A stretch of 64,000 nucleotides of DNA, from the NCBI RefSeq assembly GCF_041431415.1, contig NZ_CP107845.1, forward strand, positions 7,440,001 to 7,504,000, in the 5' to 3' direction. The notes below the pieces were generated by a model. The model saw only the letters and a program-made list of their open reading frames with translations. It was not told where the DNA came from and made no database searches. The DNA comes from Streptomyces sp. NBC_00513. GTDB lineage: Bacteria > Actinomycetota > Actinomycetes > Streptomycetales > Streptomycetaceae. This document shows, one piece after another, positions 17,084-25,806 of the stretch; the stretch's first letter is position 1, and every line of letters starts with the position of its first letter. A program made the translations under genes and the position numbers.

Positions 17084-19165
17084 TTGTCGAATACGAATGA
17101 TCCCGCTGTGCGTTCGGTTGAATCGGAGCGGGATTATGTGTCCTCCCTGTATGGGTTGCTCACCGAGCGGCTTTCCGAGGCGCGAGTGCACCGAGCGAGT
17201 GTGCTGAAGGCTCCGGCGGAAAGCGCCCGTGAGGTATATGAGAGGGAAATCGCCGCCGAGCGTCTGGCCAAGGAAATCGGCCGGCTGGAGGGCGCCGAAA
17301 AGGGGCTGGTATTCGGGCGCATCGACTCGACGGATGGCACGGCCCTGCGCATCGGGCGGATCGGACTGCATACGGAGGAGGATGACCTGCCTCTGCTCGT
17401 GGATTGGCGCGCGAACGCGGCGCGGCCCTTCTACGAGGCGACACCGGTCCACCCGATGGGCCTGCGGAGGCGCCGGCACCTGCGCCTAGAGGAGCGCACG
17501 GTCATCTCGGTGAGCGACGAATTGCTGGACGGGAGCGCCCCGACCGGCGAGGACGTCGTGGGGGACGGCCCGTTGACCGAGGCTCTGTCGGCACGGCGTA
17601 CGGGCAGGATGCACGCGGCCGTCGCGACACTGCAGGCCGAGCAGGACGAGATCGTTCGCTCCGCCCACCGCGGGGTGACCGTGGTGCAGGGCGGGCCCGG
17701 CTCCGGCAAGACGGTGGTCGCCCTGCACCGGGCGGCCTATGTCCTGTACGCGTTCCCGCGCGCCGCGCAGGAAGGTGTCCTGGTGGTGGGCCCGAACGCC
17801 CGGTTCATCGACTACATCTCCCAGGTCCTTCCCTCGCTCGGAGAGAACGACGTCATTCTGGCGACCTGCCGGGAACTGGCCGGAGTGTCCACGGACACGG
17901 TGGACCCGTTCGACACGGCGCGTCTCAAGGGCGGTTGCGACCTCGCGGACGCCTTGGCCGGTTTGTTGCGCGTCCACCAAGCCCCTGCCGGTGACTTCAC
18001 CGTGCGGGTCGGACAGGAGCCGGTTCGCCTGTCCGGCGAGGAAGTCGCCACGGCACGCGACGCCGCAGTGGCGGCCGCACCGGGGCACAACCCCGCGCGT
18101 CAGGTGTTCAGGGAGCTCTTGGTCGACGCCGTCACCGACGCGATGCGACGAGACGTGGGCGACGTCCTGGAGCAGATCGACGCCGATTCCGAAAGGATGA
18201 CGGGCATCAACCTGGACCGGTTCACGGGAGCGGCACAGCGCCGTGTCGAAGGTGCGGCCGACTCGGGTCCGGTCCACGAGCTGGACGTGGACGCCATCCG
18301 AGCCGATCTCCTCGACGACGCCGGCGTCGAGCGAGCGGTCGAGGCGTTGTGGCCGCGGCTGGTACCCGGTGACCTCGTCAAGGCGCTTCTGACGAACGCC
18401 GGCGTTCTCGCCGAGCGCCTGCCCGGCCTGACCGCGCAGGAACGGTCCCTTCTGCTGCGTGGTCCGCACGATCCGTGGACCGATGCCGATGTGCCGTTGC
18501 TGGACGAGGCGGCGAGCCTGGTCGACGGCCCCCCAGAGCGGACGTACGGGCACGTCGTCGTCGACGAGGCGCAGGAGCTGACCGCCATGCAGTGGCGGAT
18601 GATCGTCCGTCGCTGCCCGGCACGGGCGATGACGCTGGTGGGAGACTTCGCCCAGGCGGGCCCGGTCGCCACGGCACGCGACTGGAAGGAAGCGCTGAGC
18701 CCCCACGTCGGACCGCGGTTCAAACTGCACAACCTGACCGTCAGCTATCGCACCACGCAGGAGATCCTGGAGAGCGTCCGGGATCTGCTCACGCGGATCG
18801 CTCCGGACCAGAAGCCCACACGGTCGCTGCGAAGCGGTGAGAGCCCTCGCACCGTGACCACATCTCCGGACGGGTCGGTCACCGCCGTCCTCCAGGAACT
18901 CCGCGCCCAGAGCACCGCGCACCCGGGCGAGCTTCTGGGACTGATCTGCGCGGACACCAGGGTGGGCGAGTTGACGGCCCGGGGCATCGCTCACCACGCA
19001 CGCGTCGTGCCGGCGTCCGAAGCGCGCGGCCTGGAATTCGACGGGGTCGTCGTCATGAACCCCGAGGAAATCATCTCGGCCCGCCCCGGTGGGGAAAGGG
19101 ACTTGTACGTAGCCCTGACCCGGGCCACCAAGCGCCTCTGCACCATCACCGTCCAGCCCGCGTGA
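17084..19165 (+). CDS. helR: HelR-like superfamily 1 helicase (RNA polymerase recycling / rifamycin tolerance)
   Basis: 693 aa from the TTG at 17084, 7 nt after AAGGAG. An N-terminal coiled-coil arm (ESERDYVSSLYGLLTERLSE) reaches the RNAP secondary channel in HelD-type proteins. It is followed by VDWRANAARPFYEATP, Walker A GGPGSGKT at ~203, the HVVVDEAQELT motif at ~490, and C-terminal motifs ARGLEFDGVVVMNPEE and DLYVALTRATKRL. Length and motifs fit HelR, which displaces rifamycins from RNAP and recycles stalled enzyme. It lies directly downstream of the broken IS, with no rifamycin-modifying gene beside it. Confidence 0.87.
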   Translation: MSNTNDPAVRSVESERDYVSSLYGLLTERLSEARVHRASVLKAPAESAREVYEREIAAERLAKEIGRLEGAEKGLVFGRIDSTDGTALRIGRIGLHTEEDDLPLLVDWRANAARPFYEATPVHPMGLRRRRHLRLEERTVISVSDELLDGSAPTGEDVVGDGPLTEALSARRTGRMHAAVATLQAEQDEIVRSAHRGVTVVQGGPGSGKTVVALHRAAYVLYAFPRAAQEGVLVVGPNARFIDYISQVLPSLGENDVILATCRELAGVSTDTVDPFDTARLKGGCDLADALAGLLRVHQAPAGDFTVRVGQEPVRLSGEEVATARDAAVAAAPGHNPARQVFRELLVDAVTDAMRRDVGDVLEQIDADSERMTGINLDRFTGAAQRRVEGAADSGPVHELDVDAIRADLLDDAGVERAVEALWPRLVPGDLVKALLTNAGVLAERLPGLTAQERSLLLRGPHDPWTDADVPLLDEAASLVDGPPERTYGHVVVDEAQELTAMQWRMIVRRCPARAMTLVGDFAQAGPVATARDWKEALSPHVGPRFKLHNLTVSYRTTQEILESVRDLLTRIAPDQKPTRSLRSGESPRTVTTSPDGSVTAVLQELRAQSTAHPGELLGLICADTRVGELTARGIAHHARVVPASEARGLEFDGVVVMNPEEIISARPGGERDLYVALTRATKRLCTITVQPA

Positions 19166-19200
19166 CGGCTCGGCGCCCGCGTGACGGCTCGGCGCCCGCG
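19157..19200. repeat. 19-bp tandem repeat over the helR stop codon
   Basis: CCCGCGTGACGGCTCGGCG occurs at 19157-19175 and 19176-19194, then CCCGCG. The TGA stop of helR lies in the first copy and is repeated in the second. Confidence 0.8.
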
Positions 19201-19397
19201 TCGTCGCCGCGGGCGCCACCCGGCGCGGCACGGAGGCCGGCCCGCGCACACGGGGCTGCTCCCCGTCTCACCGCTCGTGGCCGCACCCGGCATCACGCGG
19301 CCCGGTCCAAGTCGACGACGTCCAGGGCCCCTTCGCGCAGCAGGGTCAAGTGGACGTCGGGCCTCGGCAGTGCGGCGCGTGGCAACGACTTCGGGAA

Positions 19398-20621
19398 TCA
19401 GACGATCGACCTGATGGTCTTGTCCGCGTACCGCAGCGTCTCGTCCATGGCCTTGCCCATCTCGCGCAGATCGTCGGGCCCTGCCGAGAGGAGAGCAGGG
19501 ACGTTGATCATGCTCGCGGCGAGGAAGCAGCCCGACACGGAGAGGAACGCCTTGTACTGTTCCCGCCCCTCGTGCCCGAGCGATTCCCAGTCCCGGGGCT
19601 CCGGCGGCAGACTCGCCCTCCACTTCTCAAGGGCGTGGGTGCCGTGGACTTCGACGTACTCCATGATGACCGTGGCGCGCGACAGTACGTCGACCATCGT
19701 GTCGAAGCCCTTCTGCGACTGGTCCAGAGCCGCCTCCGCGGCCTCGACCTGAGTTCGCAGACGTTCCTCCTCCTTCTTGTTCCGGCGCTGCCTCAGAACG
19801 TAGAAGCCGGCGGCCGCCAGCGCTGCCGCCGGGGCGGCGACCATGCCGGTGAGCAGGAGAATGCCACCCGCCATGCCCGCACCGCCCGCGGCCAGCGTGC
19901 CTCCTCCCAGGAGGGCCAGAGTCGCGTTGGTCGCGGCTACCCCGGCCAGCGCCGAGATGGCTGTCCCGGTGGAGGCGGTTCCGAACAACGCGGCGGCGGT
20001 GAACGCACCGTAGGCCGCGGCGCCGCCGACCGCCACCCCGGCGGCACCTCCGGCGGCGGCTCCGCGGATCGCGTTGGCGATCCCGGCGGACATGGCCTCG
20101 ATACGTATCGCCGTAGGGGTCTCGCCCGTGCTCTCGATCTCCTCCTCACCCGGCCCTTCCGGCTCGGGCGCCCCGCTGATGCTCTTGGCCAGTTCCACGA
20201 ACCTCATGAAGAACTCGTCGCGGACGACATCATGGACACGGTTGAAGCCTTCCCCGTGTTCTTGGGTGATCTTCGACCGCTGTGCCGCCTTCTCGTTGAT
20301 CTCGGCGTGGCGTCTCTTCGTCTCCGCGACTTGGTCGCGCAGCTTCACCGGCCGCCGGCCCCGCTGACGAGCGAGAGACCTGGTTCGGTCCTCCGCCTCC
20401 TGCCCGAGTTGCGTGGGTGTGAGGTGGAGCGCGAGGGCGATGCCGGCCAGACGGTGCTCCCCGGGGCTGACGAGCCCGCGCTCGATCCGGGAGATGGAGA
20501 CCGCGCCACCCTTCCCGTAGTCGGCCTGCTCGGCCAACTCTTCCTGGGTCATGGAGGGTTTCCGGGCCTGGCGGTGCTCGCGGATCACGAGGCCCATCGC
20601 CTCTGCGCTGAAATCATCCAT
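19398..20621 (-). CDS. HTH (XRE-like) protein fused to a glycine-rich membrane domain
   Basis: 407 aa. Residues 5-75 are a Cro/C1-type HTH (MTQEELAEQADYGKGGAVSI, SRIERGLVSPGEHRLAGIAL). About 85-150 is charged and helical. Residues 183-276 are a long Gly/Ala-rich hydrophobic region (GGAAGVAVGGAAAYGAFTAA; ATNATLALLGGGTLAAGGAG; GGILLLTGMVAAPAAALAA) resembling glycine-zipper membrane segments. A coiled-coil (KKEEERLRTQVEAAEAALDQ) and a C-terminal helical domain follow. The start codon overlaps the upstream gene by 8 bp. A DNA-binding domain on a membrane-active protein suggests a self-regulated toxin or stress sensor; this is inference. Confidence 0.8.
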   Translation of the reverse strand: MDDFSAEAMGLVIREHRQARKPSMTQEELAEQADYGKGGAVSISRIERGLVSPGEHRLAGIALALHLTPTQLGQEAEDRTRSLARQRGRRPVKLRDQVAETKRRHAEINEKAAQRSKITQEHGEGFNRVHDVVRDEFFMRFVELAKSISGAPEPEGPGEEEIESTGETPTAIRIEAMSAGIANAIRGAAAGGAAGVAVGGAAAYGAFTAAALFGTASTGTAISALAGVAATNATLALLGGGTLAAGGAGMAGGILLLTGMVAAPAAALAAAGFYVLRQRRNKKEEERLRTQVEAAEAALDQSQKGFDTMVDVLSRATVIMEYVEVHGTHALEKWRASLPPEPRDWESLGHEGREQYKAFLSVSGCFLAASMINVPALLSAGPDDLREMGKAMDETLRYADKTIRSIV

Positions 20622-20832
20622 CGGTTCCGGTCCTTTTGGCCGACGGGCTGTGGCGACGCCACGAGGACTGAGCCTCACGTGCCAGCGCAACACCGGAGCG
20701 GACGGCCTGGGTGCTGTCTTCCGCGAACTGCCTGGCCGCCTTGACGACGGCCGGGTCACGACGGACTTCGTCGGCGGTCTGGATGTTCTGGGCGGCGGTG
20801 AGGGTCAGTTGGGCGAGGTTGAGGCGGGGCAT
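20614..20832 (-). CDS. small helical protein, first gene of the HTH/glycine-zipper operon
   Basis: 72 aa (MPRLNLAQLTLTAAQNIQTA start; R-rich C-terminus). It is all-helical with no recognised family. It overlaps the next gene by 8 bp, so the two are translationally coupled, probably in a fixed ratio. By position it could be an antitoxin- or chaperone-like partner. AAGGG lies 10 nt upstream of the ATG. Confidence 0.65.
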   Translation of the reverse strand: MPRLNLAQLTLTAAQNIQTADEVRRDPAVVKAARQFAEDSTQAVRSGVALAREAQSSWRRHSPSAKRTGTDG

Positions 20833-20872
20833 GGCAGTGGACCCTTCGTCGCTGATGTTGCCTGCGTGTGCA

Positions 20873-20906
20873 ACTTAGCGTCACTTAGTGTGCGGTGTAC
20901 GCACTA
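20873..20906. promoter_or_regulatory. candidate operator between the HTH operon and the DUF6308-like gene
   Basis: Tandem ACTTAG(C/T)GT repeats (20873-20881 and 20883-20891, 10-bp period) run into a dyad TAGTG-N11-CACTA (20886-20906). The placement between divergent genes fits autoregulation by the HTH protein. Inference. Confidence 0.45.
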
Positions 20907-21497
20907 TGGCGACACTGGCTGACCGCGACGGCGCAACGCCCAGCGGGTGGGACCGAAGGCCGTGGGTCGTCGGGCCGCCCGCTACGCTCGAACGTCACTC
21001 CACCACCAGTCCGCGCACGGCAGACGCTGTCCGTTCAGGTACCACCCGCGGCAGGGCTCGCCTTGTTGGAGGGCCGCCTCGCCAGGGAGCCTTCCGCCCT
21101 TCTTCGCCAGATACCTGCCGATACGGACATGGCGAACGCGGAACCAGCTCTGCTGGGGCCCGGTTCTCCGGCCGACCGGGCCTGGCGCCTCCTGAAAGGT
21201 CAGAAGGGACTGGGGTGGGTCACGACCAACAAGCTCCTGGCTCGCAAGCGTCCGCGCCTTCTGCCGGTCTACGACCACGTGGTGCGCTGTGTGGTCGGGC
21301 GTCCGGGGTCCTTCTGGTTGTCGCTGCGGGAAGCGCCGGCCGCCGAAGGCAATGCTCTGCACGAGCAGCTGCTCTCGCTGCGGGATGGCGTCGGCGTGCC
21401 GGCGACGGTTTCGGCGCTGCGGACCTGTGACGTGGTTCTCTGGACGAGCCATGCGGCAGACCACAAGAGGAAGGGCTGCGGGGGCGTCCCAGGCTGA
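20895..21497 (+). CDS. DUF6308-like protein, N-terminus doubtful
   Basis: 200 aa. The C-terminal two thirds match my memory of DUF6308 actinobacterial proteins: TLSVQVPPAAGLALLEGRLA, GWVTTNKLLARKRPRLLPVY, DHVVRCVVGRPGSFWLSL, ending TVSALRTCDVVLWTSH. The first ~45 residues (RPAGGTEGRGSSGRPLRSNV) look like low-quality coding sequence, and the GTG at 20895 sits inside the operator-like repeat; an alternative frame opens at the ATG at 20906. Either the true start is further in or the 5' end has decayed. The role is unknown; such genes are often found with phage-defence or mobile islands. Confidence 0.6.
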   Translation: MYALWRHWLTATAQRPAGGTEGRGSSGRPLRSNVTPPPVRARQTLSVQVPPAAGLALLEGRLAREPSALLRQIPADTDMANAEPALLGPGSPADRAWRLLKGQKGLGWVTTNKLLARKRPRLLPVYDHVVRCVVGRPGSFWLSLREAPAAEGNALHEQLLSLRDGVGVPATVSALRTCDVVLWTSHAADHKRKGCGGVPG

Positions 21498-21648
21498 CCT
21501 TTCGTCTCCCCCTTCGCATGTGAACCGACTGCCCGGACGATCCACCAGCGCCGGCCTCTCGGCGTTGGCACCCTCGGCTGCGTGGTGGCGGCGATGTACT
21601 TGTCAACCGCAAGGGCCACGGTTGGTGGTCGCGGTGGGGAGGCCGCGG

Positions 21649-22437
21649 TCAGGCCTTCAGGGCCCGACCGGCGATGGTGAGGGTCAGCCGGCGGGGGGCC
21701 AGCCCGGAAGCCAGCGCGGAGAGGCGGTTGCCGAGGCCGGCGACCACGCTGGGCGGGGTCGTGCCGCGTTCAAGGGCTCGGCGGGCGGTGGAGACGACCT
21801 GCTCCGAGGTGGCGACCTTGCCCACGACCGCGTCCTGACTTCCGACGACGTCGAAGAACTCGGTACTGGTCGGTCCCGGCGAGACGGCGAGGACGCGCAG
21901 GGCGCTGCCGCGGGTCTCGTACGCTATGGCCTCGGTGAAGCTGAGTACGAAGGCCTTGCTCGCGCCGTAGACCGCCATCGCGGGCGTGGGTGGGTAGGCG
22001 GCGGTGCTCGCGATGGTGACCAGCGCGCCCCGGCCGTCGGCGACAAGGTCGGGCAGGAAGGCGCGGGTCAACCCGGCCACCGCCGCGATGTTGAGCTGGA
22101 TCATCCGGTCGACCTGCGCCGGGTCCTGCTCCAGGAAGGGGCCGTGGCTGCCGAATCCCGCGTTGTTGACGAGTGTCTGGATCCGGATGCCCCGTTCGTC
22201 GAGCTCGGCGCGGAGGGCGGCGCCGGCGCCGGGCAGGGACAGGTCCGCGGCGATCGGGGTGGCGTTGATGCCGTACCGCTTCTCCAGGTCGCCTCCCAGC
22301 TCCGTGAGTCGATCCAGGCGCCGGGCGACCAGCACCACGTCGGCGCCGCGCTCGGCCCACTGGCGGGCGAACTCGGCACCCAGTCCCGCACTCGCCCCGG
22401 TGATCAGGGCCACTGTGCCCCGGTACATCATCGTCAT
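21649..22437 (-). CDS. short-chain dehydrogenase/reductase (SDR)
   Basis: 262 aa, classical SDR. Nucleotide motif TGASAGLGAEF (residues 13-23), NNAG, catalytic Ser in TIASTAAYPPTPA and the Y-x3-K motif in YGASKAF; PGPTSTEFF follows. The R-R pair after the second strand (VLVARRLDRL) suggests NADPH. It resembles the DltE/YqjQ-like SDR group. Transcription is divergent from the TetR gene, whose putative operator lies between them. Confidence 0.92.
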   Translation of the reverse strand: MTMMYRGTVALITGASAGLGAEFARQWAERGADVVLVARRLDRLTELGGDLEKRYGINATPIAADLSLPGAGAALRAELDERGIRIQTLVNNAGFGSHGPFLEQDPAQVDRMIQLNIAAVAGLTRAFLPDLVADGRGALVTIASTAAYPPTPAMAVYGASKAFVLSFTEAIAYETRGSALRVLAVSPGPTSTEFFDVVGSQDAVVGKVATSEQVVSTARRALERGTTPPSVVAGLGNRLSALASGLAPRRLTLTIAGRALKA

Positions 22438-22468
22438 GTCGGCTGCTCCACTTCCATGGGTTGCGTCA

Positions 22469-22507
22469 TACTCAATGTAGGCACCGACATCATTGTAGTC
22501 AATGACA
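22469..22507. promoter_or_regulatory. candidate TetR operator in the SDR/TetR intergenic region
   Basis: CATTG-TAGT-CAATG (22491-22504) overlaps TAGTCAATGACA (22496-22507), which contains the palindrome GTCA-A-TGAC. A weaker copy TACTCAATGTAG is at 22469-22480. Almost the same 12-mer occurs before the other YHHG-type TetR at 31032. Confidence 0.55.
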
Positions 22508-22530
22508 ACATCGAGGTAGAGGAGACCGCC

Positions 22531-23127
22531 TTGGCCGACGGCCCGTACCACCACGGGAATCTCAGGGCCGCCCTGCTGGAGCGGGCGGAGACCATCCTCA
22601 CCACGTCGGGGGCCGAAGCCCTGACCCTGCGCGGCCTGGCCCGCGAGCTCGGGGTGAGCCATGCGGCACCCGCGCGCCACTTCCGGGACCGGCAGGCATT
22701 GTTGGACGCACTCGCCGTCAGCGGCTTCACCACCCTCAACGCCCGCCTGCGCGCGGCGGCCGGGGAAGGGGGTGGCCGGGTCGGGGCAAGACTGGCCGAG
22801 CTGGGGCGGACGTACGTGGACTTCGCGGTCGGGCACACGGCGCTGCTGGAGCTGATGTTCGCCGTCAAGCACGCCGACGATTCCAGCGACGAGCTGCGGG
22901 AGCTGGGGCACGAGAGCCTGCTCATCGTCGCGCGGCTCATGGCGGAGGGGCAGGAGGCGGGAGCGGTACGCGCGGGCGAGCCCGTTCAGCTCGCGCAGGT
23001 CGCCTTCTCCACCGTGCACGGCCTCGCGACGCTCGCGGTCGCCTCGCTCCTCGACGAGACCCCGCTCGCCGAGGCCACGGAACTGGCCCTGGAGATCCTC
23101 TTGGCCGGCCTGCGACCCGGCGGCTGA
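22531..23127 (+). CDS. TetR family regulator (YHHG subgroup)
   Basis: 198 aa from the TTG at 22531, preceded by GAGGAG. It begins LADGPYHHGNLRAALLERAE and carries LRGLARELGVSHAAPARHF as HTH, then the common C-terminal domain TYVDFAVGHTALLELMFAV. It closely parallels the TetR at 30432-31010 in both the HTH and the following region, so the two are paralogues. It is divergent from the SDR gene and most likely represses it and itself. Confidence 0.92.
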   Translation: MADGPYHHGNLRAALLERAETILTTSGAEALTLRGLARELGVSHAAPARHFRDRQALLDALAVSGFTTLNARLRAAAGEGGGRVGARLAELGRTYVDFAVGHTALLELMFAVKHADDSSDELRELGHESLLIVARLMAEGQEAGAVRAGEPVQLAQVAFSTVHGLATLAVASLLDETPLAEATELALEILLAGLRPGG

Positions 23128-23266
23128 CACGGGCCTCGCGGTCTCGGTGCCCGTCGGCTCCCGCTCCGGCGCGCGGGAGTGGGAGCCGACGGACGGTTCG
23201 ACCGGAACGGCCGCTCGACGCGCCCGCGTCAGAGGGGCCAGGGGGCCGGATCGACGAGCGCGATCG

Positions 23267-24979
23267 TCAGGGTATGTCCTCGATCCGCTGCCGGTTGAGG
23301 AGGTGGGCGGGCAGGAACGGTTGCTTCGGATCGACGGGGAAGCCGTGGTCGTGGGCGAGGCACGCCATCGCGAGCGGTCCGAGTGCCACTCGGGCGCGCG
23401 GCGCCGCGGAATCACCCCAGTGACCGCCGTGGTCCGCGAGGGCTTCGGCGAGCGCTTCCGCGAAAGCCTCGTGGTCGCCCGATATGAGGCGGTGGAAGAG
23501 TGCGGCCGGGTGGTAGTCGACACGGTTCACGAAGTCCGTCGGGGCCTGCGCCACGGCCTCGGGCACGGACGTCTTCATGACGGAGACCAGCTTCGGCACG
23601 GCATCGGCCGTCGGGCGGTCGGAGAAGTACGTCTGCAGGGTGTCGATCCAGTGCAGCACGTACTCGTCGACGGAGTCGTCCTCGCGGAGCCTCGCCAACG
23701 GCACTCGGCACAGGCGGTCGATCCGCTCCATCTGACGGCATGTCATCGCGAGGTAGACGGCGTCGAGCCAGGCGCGGGCGTCGGCGGGCGGCTCGGCGGC
23801 CATCGCGGGCAACCGTGTCACGAGGTCCTCGCCCAGGTGGCATTCCTGCGGGCCCGCGCCGGTGAACAGTGCGGAGCCGAGTTGCACGGCGGTGGCCCAG
23901 GCATCCCAGGTGTCGATGTTCGCGACGTCGGGGTCGTCGGCGCAGCGGGCATGGCCGAGGGCCAGGACGGCGGCGAAGGCCTCGGCCAGACCTGCCGGGT
24001 CCGCGGGCTCGCGCGCCAGGCGGGCCGTCGACTCGGCCGCGGTGCGGCCGAGAGCGGCGATCTCCGGAGCCTGCGCCGCGGCGGGCGTGGCGATCCGGCC
24101 CGCCCGGTCCAGCCGGACCAAACCCTTCATCAGGCCGAGCAGCCGCGGCGGCGGCCGCAGGGAGAAGGTGCGGGTGTCCTCATCGATGACGGTGAGCGAT
24201 GTCAGTGCGCCGTCGTGCCACCAGTAGACCCGGGGGGACAGCTGCCCCGGCCCCTCCTCGTGAGCGCTGAGGGCGTACGAGGCCAGGCCGTTGAGACCAT
24301 CGACCACGGAACCGTCGGCGATCGGGTGGTAGGCCAGCAGGTGCCGGTTCGGCACGATCACGAGGGCGCCGTCGCGCGGCAGCGGCTCGCCGGTCACCTG
24401 CCGGGCCACCTCGGAGAGGAACAGCGCCTTGCTCGCGACGAAAGGCGAGTCACCGTGAAGGGAGTGCACGCGCGCCCGCCCTGCGACGGACACTTCCTCA
24501 TGCGTGACGGGCACACTCAGCAGGTTGGTGTACGCGGCCTGCCCCAACTCCCGCAGTCCGGCCCGCTCCACGTCCGCGTCGGTGAGGATCCGCACGCTGG
24601 TGGGTCCGTCGAGGGCGTAGGCGAAGACGAGCCCGTCGGCGACCACGCGCGCGTAGCGCATGTCGTCGACGAGGTCCTGCGTCAGCGAGGCGAGGGGCAA
24701 CAGCCGGGCGTGCGTGCCGCGCAGGAGCTCCTCGGCGCTCTCGCCGCCCGTGCTCGCCTGCCGCAGGGCCGCGAAGTGGGCGGCCACCAGCTCGGGCCAG
24801 CGGCTCTCGGGAGCCTGGCGGCACGTGGACCCCAGGTTGAGGAGCGACTGGTGGTGGCCCTCCCGGAAGTGGGGAGCGGCCAGTTCCCTCAGGTACGCGG
24901 CCTGGGTGGCGGTCAGCATCGGCAGCTCGGAGTCGGCGCCGGGGCCGCCTGGGATCTCTGAAGTATTGTCTCGGTTCAT
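23267..24979 (-). CDS. DUF1444-like domain fused to an Imm49-type immunity domain
   Basis: 570 aa. The first ~300 residues resemble DUF1444-type proteins (LPLASLTQDLVDDMRYARVV; NLLSVPVTHEEVSV; GALVIVPNRHLLAYHPI; VYWWHDGALTSLTVIDEDTR). The last ~240 match the Imm49 immunity family, ending HWGDSAAPRARVALGPLAMA and FLPAHLLNRQRIEDIP. Imm49 proteins neutralise polymorphic toxins, but no toxin gene is adjacent. The fusion is unusual; it could be an orphan immunity protein or a repurposed scaffold. Start: ATG at 24979. Confidence 0.75.
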   Translation of the reverse strand: MNRDNTSEIPGGPGADSELPMLTATQAAYLRELAAPHFREGHHQSLLNLGSTCRQAPESRWPELVAAHFAALRQASTGGESAEELLRGTHARLLPLASLTQDLVDDMRYARVVADGLVFAYALDGPTSVRILTDADVERAGLRELGQAAYTNLLSVPVTHEEVSVAGRARVHSLHGDSPFVASKALFLSEVARQVTGEPLPRDGALVIVPNRHLLAYHPIADGSVVDGLNGLASYALSAHEEGPGQLSPRVYWWHDGALTSLTVIDEDTRTFSLRPPPRLLGLMKGLVRLDRAGRIATPAAAQAPEIAALGRTAAESTARLAREPADPAGLAEAFAAVLALGHARCADDPDVANIDTWDAWATAVQLGSALFTGAGPQECHLGEDLVTRLPAMAAEPPADARAWLDAVYLAMTCRQMERIDRLCRVPLARLREDDSVDEYVLHWIDTLQTYFSDRPTADAVPKLVSVMKTSVPEAVAQAPTDFVNRVDYHPAALFHRLISGDHEAFAEALAEALADHGGHWGDSAAPRARVALGPLAMACLAHDHGFPVDPKQPFLPAHLLNRQRIEDIP

Positions 24980-25191
24980 CCCCCCGACTCTACGACGAAC
25001 GCGAACGCCGAACCCGCGCCGGGCTGTCGGTCCGTTTCGAGGTCACGAGTCGCTCGGGGCCCAGGAGGCCAGGGCCATCGACACGCGAGCGTCGTCACGT
25101 CTCAGCCCCGGGCGTACGGCGCGGGCGGGGCGCCGTGTCGAGCAGGGCCCGGACGCGGCGTCCGTCGTCCGTGCCCGCCGGTCAACGCGGT

Positions 25192-25647
25192 TCAGGCGCG
25201 CCGCGAGCGCTCCGCCGCTTCCCTGCGCCGACGTTGCGGAAACGACGTCAGGGCGGTGTGCGCGAGGCAGCCGGCCGCCGCGCCGACCACGTACCAGAAC
25301 AAGTCCGGTGCATTGAAGGTGGAACCGAGAACGAGGCGGGCGATGGTGCTGCGCCCGGAGAGTTCCGCGGGGATCGCGCTCAGCTGGAGGAACTCGACCG
25401 CCCAACTGACGGTCAACGCAACTGCTGCGGCCCGCAAGGGCGTTGTCCTCGGCGCGACCACGACGAACAGGGCGAGGAGCAGCACGGTGTACAGCGCGTC
25501 TCCGCCGTACTTGGCCACGCTCCCCACTGTCACGATCCTGAGCCCCAGCCCGGCGCCGACGATGAGGACCGCGGCCCCGGTCGCCACGAGGCGGGTCCGC
25601 ACGGGGTCGGCGGCGTCGCGGCCACGGTTGCCGGGGAGGAGGTTCAC
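25192..25647 (-). CDS. DUF2809 family membrane protein
   Basis: 151 aa from the GTG at 25647, placed after the upstream terminator. Four to five TM helices are visible, with the family pattern VAKYGGDALYTVLLLALFVV, SWAVEFLQL and ARLVLGSTFNAPDLFWYVVG. Basic C-terminal tail. Function unknown. Earlier in-frame codons reach into the terminator hairpin and are unlikely to be translated. Confidence 0.82.
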   Translation of the reverse strand: MNLLPGNRGRDAADPVRTRLVATGAAVLIVGAGLGLRIVTVGSVAKYGGDALYTVLLLALFVVVAPRTTPLRAAAVALTVSWAVEFLQLSAIPAELSGRSTIARLVLGSTFNAPDLFWYVVGAAAGCLAHTALTSFPQRRRREAAERSRRA

Positions 25648-25743
25648 GAGAACATGGTGCCGGATGGCTGTCGCGGGATCGTCGAGCAGGTCGGGCCGCC
25701 GGTCGTTCCTATGATTCCCATGGTTCCTGTGTTCCTCAGGGCC

Positions 25744-25778
25744 CGATGCCCTCTGGCCGTGTGGGCCAGAGGGCATCG
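25744..25778. terminator. terminator of the darcynin gene
   Basis: A perfect 15-bp stem (25744-25758 with 25764-25778) and GTGTG loop, 29 bp after the darcynin stop on the minus strand. Confidence 0.85.
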
Positions 25779-25806
25779 CGGCGATCCCGCGGGAACGGGT
25801 GGTGTG

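Noticed and set aside
21289..22530. N-terminal extension of the TetR at 22531 giving a 612-aa protein
   Set aside because: The extension runs antisense through the SDR gene. A TTG with GAGGAG at 22531 gives a normal-length TetR.
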